Shown piece by piece: positions 13,168-15,899 of a DNA stretch of 15,899 nucleotides (its first letter is position 1; every line of letters begins with the position of its first letter). This DNA is from WRCA01 sp964587855. GTDB taxonomy: Bacteria; Pseudomonadota; Alphaproteobacteria; Rs-D84. The stretch covers positions 1 through 15,899 of the forward strand of contig CAZPLT010000014.1 of NCBI GenBank assembly GCA_964587855.1. The letters run 5' to 3'. Below the pieces are notes generated by a model. It saw only the letters and a program-made list of their open reading frames with translations. It did not search any database and had not been told where the DNA came from. Made by a program: the position numbers and the translations under genes.

Positions 13168-14811
13168 ATGCCTGAAAATAAAAATATTGATCAAAAAAAA
13201 GCAACAACGGATAATGGAAATGTATCCGTTCCAGAAGATATTGCTGTGCTGACACAGAAAGAAATTGTAGAGCATCTTTTTTATGATGGTAATATTCTGT
13301 TGACCGCACCCGGTGGGGCGTTGGGTACCCCACGTGATACACAAAACTTTCTGGCATATTTTTCTGGTGGAGAATTAATAATTTCCAGAACACATCGTTA
13401 TGATGGTCGAGTTATATCTTTTCTTGAATTATTAAAAAAAGAAAAACGCGTAACCAAAGAACCGTATTACAGTGATTTAGGATTGATATCTGTAATTTAT
13501 AGATATAATGAAACAAAAAATTCTGGGCTTACAACACATGCACCATTGTATTATGACAACCAGATGCAAAAGGACTTTGTTGATATAATTGCACGTGCGG
13601 CATCAATGAAGGTTTCTGATATTCATATAGAAGTTGCGGATCAGACAACTATTTATTTTCGTATAGATGGAAGTATGCAATCGGTTCTGGAATATAATTC
13701 CAGTTGGGGGGAATCCTTTGTTCGTGCGGCATTTGCATCGGCCGATCAATCTAATTCTAACTATGCTCAGAATGAATATCAAAGCGCACAAAAGGACGGA
13801 CGAACCCCATTACGTGGCACCAAAGATTTATATTTACCAACTGGTATTATGGGTATCCGTATGCAATTCAATCCAATTGCATTTGGTAGCAGATATGTTG
13901 TTATGCGTTTGTTATATGATAACCCGGCAGAGACAATCAAGACAGAACAAGAATTTGGTGAATACGAAAGAAATCTTTTAATGCGTATGCGTTCATTTCC
14001 AACGGGGCTGGTTGTTGTTGCTGGACCAACCAGTAGTGGAAAATCAACGACGCTTTTTCAAAATATGTCGTTGATGTTAAAAGAACGCAATTATGAAATT
14101 AATTTAATTACTATCGAAGATCCTGCAGAAAGAAAAATTTTCTGCAGCCATCAAATTCCGGTTGTAAATGCTAATAACGAAGAACAGCGCGAAGATAAAT
14201 TTACAGAAGCATTACAGTCAGCATTGCGAAGTGACCCAGATGTTTTAATGGTTGGTGAAATCAGAACTTTATCAGCGGCACAATTGACGGTAAAAGGTGC
14301 ATTGTCTGGTCATGCAGTTTGGACAACTTTGCATGCTAATTCTGCAATGGCGGCATTAACTAGATTGTTAGATATTGGAATTGAAGGTTTTAAATTAAAA
14401 GACGAAACAATGATGCGCGGCTTAATTTCAATGCGTTTGTTTAGAAAATTATGTCCGCAATGCAGAAAAAAATTGGCAGAATTCCCAGAACATCCGGCGT
14501 ATAAGCGTGTACTGGATGCTTTTGGTGAGATAGGTTTGCAACAAGTGTACTTCCGTGGTGATGGTTGTAAATATTGTGGCGGCAAAGGAACCATAGGTCG
14601 TATCAAGGCCGGTGAAATTATAATAACCGATAATAAATTTTTAGAATATGCATTGTCTGGTAATTCAGCAGACGCTGTAAAATACTGGATAGAAGAATTA
14701 GATGGTCGGACATTAAAAGAGTCTGCAATAGAATTAATGTTAAAGGGAATTATTGGTATATCAGAATTAGAACGTTGGGTTGGTTTGTTAGATCAGCCCG
14801 GAGTATATTAA
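13168..14811 (+). CDS. pilQ: Type IVb pilus assembly ATPase PilQ (GspE/PilB family)
   Basis: This 547-residue cytoplasmic ATPase drives pilin polymerisation. It has an N-terminal domain of about 130 residues, then SDIHIEV (150-156), Walker A GPTSSGKSTT (286-295), an Asp box TIEDPAE (315-321), Walker B DPDVLMVGEIR (356-366), a His box GHAVWTTLHANSA (381-393), and a zinc site from CPQC (429-432) and CKYC (467-470). These are the full set of secretion ATPase motifs, so it should be active. It acts with PilR. The ribosome site is weak, as it is for pilR. In the R64 nomenclature PilQ is the ATPase and not the secretin, which carries that name in type IVa systems. Confidence 0.93.
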   Translation: MPENKNIDQKKATTDNGNVSVPEDIAVLTQKEIVEHLFYDGNILLTAPGGALGTPRDTQNFLAYFSGGELIISRTHRYDGRVISFLELLKKEKRVTKEPYYSDLGLISVIYRYNETKNSGLTTHAPLYYDNQMQKDFVDIIARAASMKVSDIHIEVADQTTIYFRIDGSMQSVLEYNSSWGESFVRAAFASADQSNSNYAQNEYQSAQKDGRTPLRGTKDLYLPTGIMGIRMQFNPIAFGSRYVVMRLLYDNPAETIKTEQEFGEYERNLLMRMRSFPTGLVVVAGPTSSGKSTTLFQNMSLMLKERNYEINLITIEDPAERKIFCSHQIPVVNANNEEQREDKFTEALQSALRSDPDVLMVGEIRTLSAAQLTVKGALSGHAVWTTLHANSAMAALTRLLDIGIEGFKLKDETMMRGLISMRLFRKLCPQCRKKLAEFPEHPAYKRVLDAFGEIGLQQVYFRGDGCKYCGGKGTIGRIKAGEIIITDNKFLEYALSGNSADAVKYWIEELDGRTLKESAIELMLKGIIGISELERWVGLLDQPGVY

Positions 14812-14829
14812 AAATAACTTTGTATTTTT

Positions 14830-15899
14830 ATGGCAACAAAATTGGATCTTTTATATGCAAAAATTATGTTTCGCTTGGATTCTGATAAGCGTATGGGTTT
14901 GTATCGCAAATTAGCATCAATGTTGCGTAATAATTTTACTTTGATGGATGCACTGGACAGAATTTATGCAACGGAAAGTCAAAGCGGGGCAAAACCATCA
15001 GAGCCATTTGCAATTGTAATAAGTTCTTGGCAGGACAGTTTGGAACAAGGTATGTCTTTCCCAGAAGCTACGCATGGATGGGCGCCAGCATTTGAAACTT
15101 TGATGTTAGCGGTTGGTGATATTTCTAAATTATCTATTGCACTGGATAACGTTGTTCGTGTTGGCGAAGGTATTGGTAAAATAAAAAAATCAATGCTGGA
15201 TGCTTTGCTGTATCCGGCTGTTTTGTTGATGTTGACATTTTTAATTATCGTGGCAGTTGGTCTTTATTTGGTTCCCCCATTGGCAGAGGCAGCTGGTGGC
15301 GAAATAGTATGGCGTGGTACAGCTGCATCACTGGTTTCAACATCTGGGTTTTTAGGAAATTACTGGTATGTGGCATTGGCTGGATTGGTTGGTGTATTTA
15401 TTTTAATTTGGATTTCTTTGGCTAATTGGTCGGGTAAATTAAGGGTTTCGTTTGATTCTATTCCACCATGGTCTTTATATAAAATTTTTATATCTGTTGG
15501 ATGGATGATGTCATTGGCTGCGATGGTTCAATCAGGTGGGTCGTTGCCAGTATCAATGAAAATGTTGGCAGATAATTCTGGTGGATACCTAAAGAATATT
15601 TTACAACGTACGTTGCAGAATATTTCTAATGGTGATAATTTGGGGCGCGCATTATCAAATACAGGCACTAGATTCCCAAGTGATGAAATTATTGGGGATT
15701 TGACTATTTATGCAGATATGAACGATTTTGATCAAAATTTATCTGAAATAGCAAACGACTATCTGGATATGTCGGTCAGAAAAATGGAAAACATTTCCAG
15801 TATAATGAATTCTATTGGAATTCTATTGGTTTCAGCAGTAATTGCATGGGTGGTTTTTGGCACTTTTGATATGCAAGATCAAATAACATCTATTTTGTC
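14830..15899 (+). CDS. pilR: Type IVb pilus inner-membrane platform protein PilR (cut by window end)
   Basis: A frame open from ATG 14830 to the right edge gives 356 residues without a stop. It has the two-lobed layout of the GspF/PilC/PilR family: a cytoplasmic helical domain (MGLYRKLASMLRNNFTLMDAL to about residue 118), a membrane pair (about 121-148 and 177-197) and a repeated helical domain (SVGWMMSLAAMVQSGGSLPV). A last membrane segment (IGILLVSAVIAWVVFG) lies just before the window ends. Comparison with the family suggests only a few residues are missing. The protein forms the platform on which the ATPase PilQ works. It starts 18 bases after pilQ with no clear ribosome site. Confidence 0.9.
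   Translation, partial: MATKLDLLYAKIMFRLDSDKRMGLYRKLASMLRNNFTLMDALDRIYATESQSGAKPSEPFAIVISSWQDSLEQGMSFPEATHGWAPAFETLMLAVGDISKLSIALDNVVRVGEGIGKIKKSMLDALLYPAVLLMLTFLIIVAVGLYLVPPLAEAAGGEIVWRGTAASLVSTSGFLGNYWYVALAGLVGVFILIWISLANWSGKLRVSFDSIPPWSLYKIFISVGWMMSLAAMVQSGGSLPVSMKMLADNSGGYLKNILQRTLQNISNGDNLGRALSNTGTRFPSDEIIGDLTIYADMNDFDQNLSEIANDYLDMSVRKMENISSIMNSIGILLVSAVIAWVVFGTFDMQDQITSIL

Overview
The window reads as two joined blocks of an AT-rich bacterial chromosome, most likely a low-GC alphaproteobacterium. The support is an initiator tRNA with an A29:U41 pair in its anticodon stem (a variant I recall from rhizobia), a Gram-negative lipid A gene set and a proteobacterial PilO/PilP/PilQ/PilR pilus set. 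The lineage is inferred from these features; no search was run.

Block 1 (1 to about 8095) looks like an accessory island lying against the 3' end of an initiator tRNA gene. It opens with the tail of a protein resembling a DNA methyltransferase. Next come an NPPY-type adenine methyltransferase, a 120-residue membrane protein and an 834-residue protein with an N-terminal GIY-YIG/T5orf172-like domain and a DEAD/DEAH-type helicase core. These overlap by a few bases and look like one restriction-modification or defence operon with an unexpected membrane component. Two small unknown genes run the other way at 4656-5102. A densely hairpinned stretch ending in a strong terminator (5208-5379) precedes two unknown membrane-associated proteins. 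Three leftward genes close the island: a minimal HUH (rolling-circle Rep-like) protein, a 60-residue AlpA/excisionase-like DNA-binding protein and a 185-residue unknown. A three-copy near-palindromic site lies upstream of the excisionase-like gene, and phased GGTAGCAA repeats lie between the unknown gene and the tRNA. No integrase is present in the window.

Block 2 (8095-15899) looks like core chromosome. The initiator tRNA gene runs leftward with a good promoter and terminator. Rightward, a DUF374 acyltransferase, LpxK and LpxC are joined by 4-bp ATGA overlaps and followed by a small lipoprotein gene: a lipid A module. After a candidate promoter and an AT-rich hairpin comes a type IVb (R64 thin-pilus-like) assembly operon: pilO (TTG start), pilP, pilQ (assembly ATPase) and pilR (inner-membrane platform, cut by the window end). 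The secretin, pilins and prepilin peptidase are not in view.

The most interesting items are the restriction-like operon with its embedded membrane protein, the structured RNA region with two competing pairings, the HUH/AlpA element with its operator triplet and phased repeats but no integrase, and the basic-hydrophobic insertion in LpxC.
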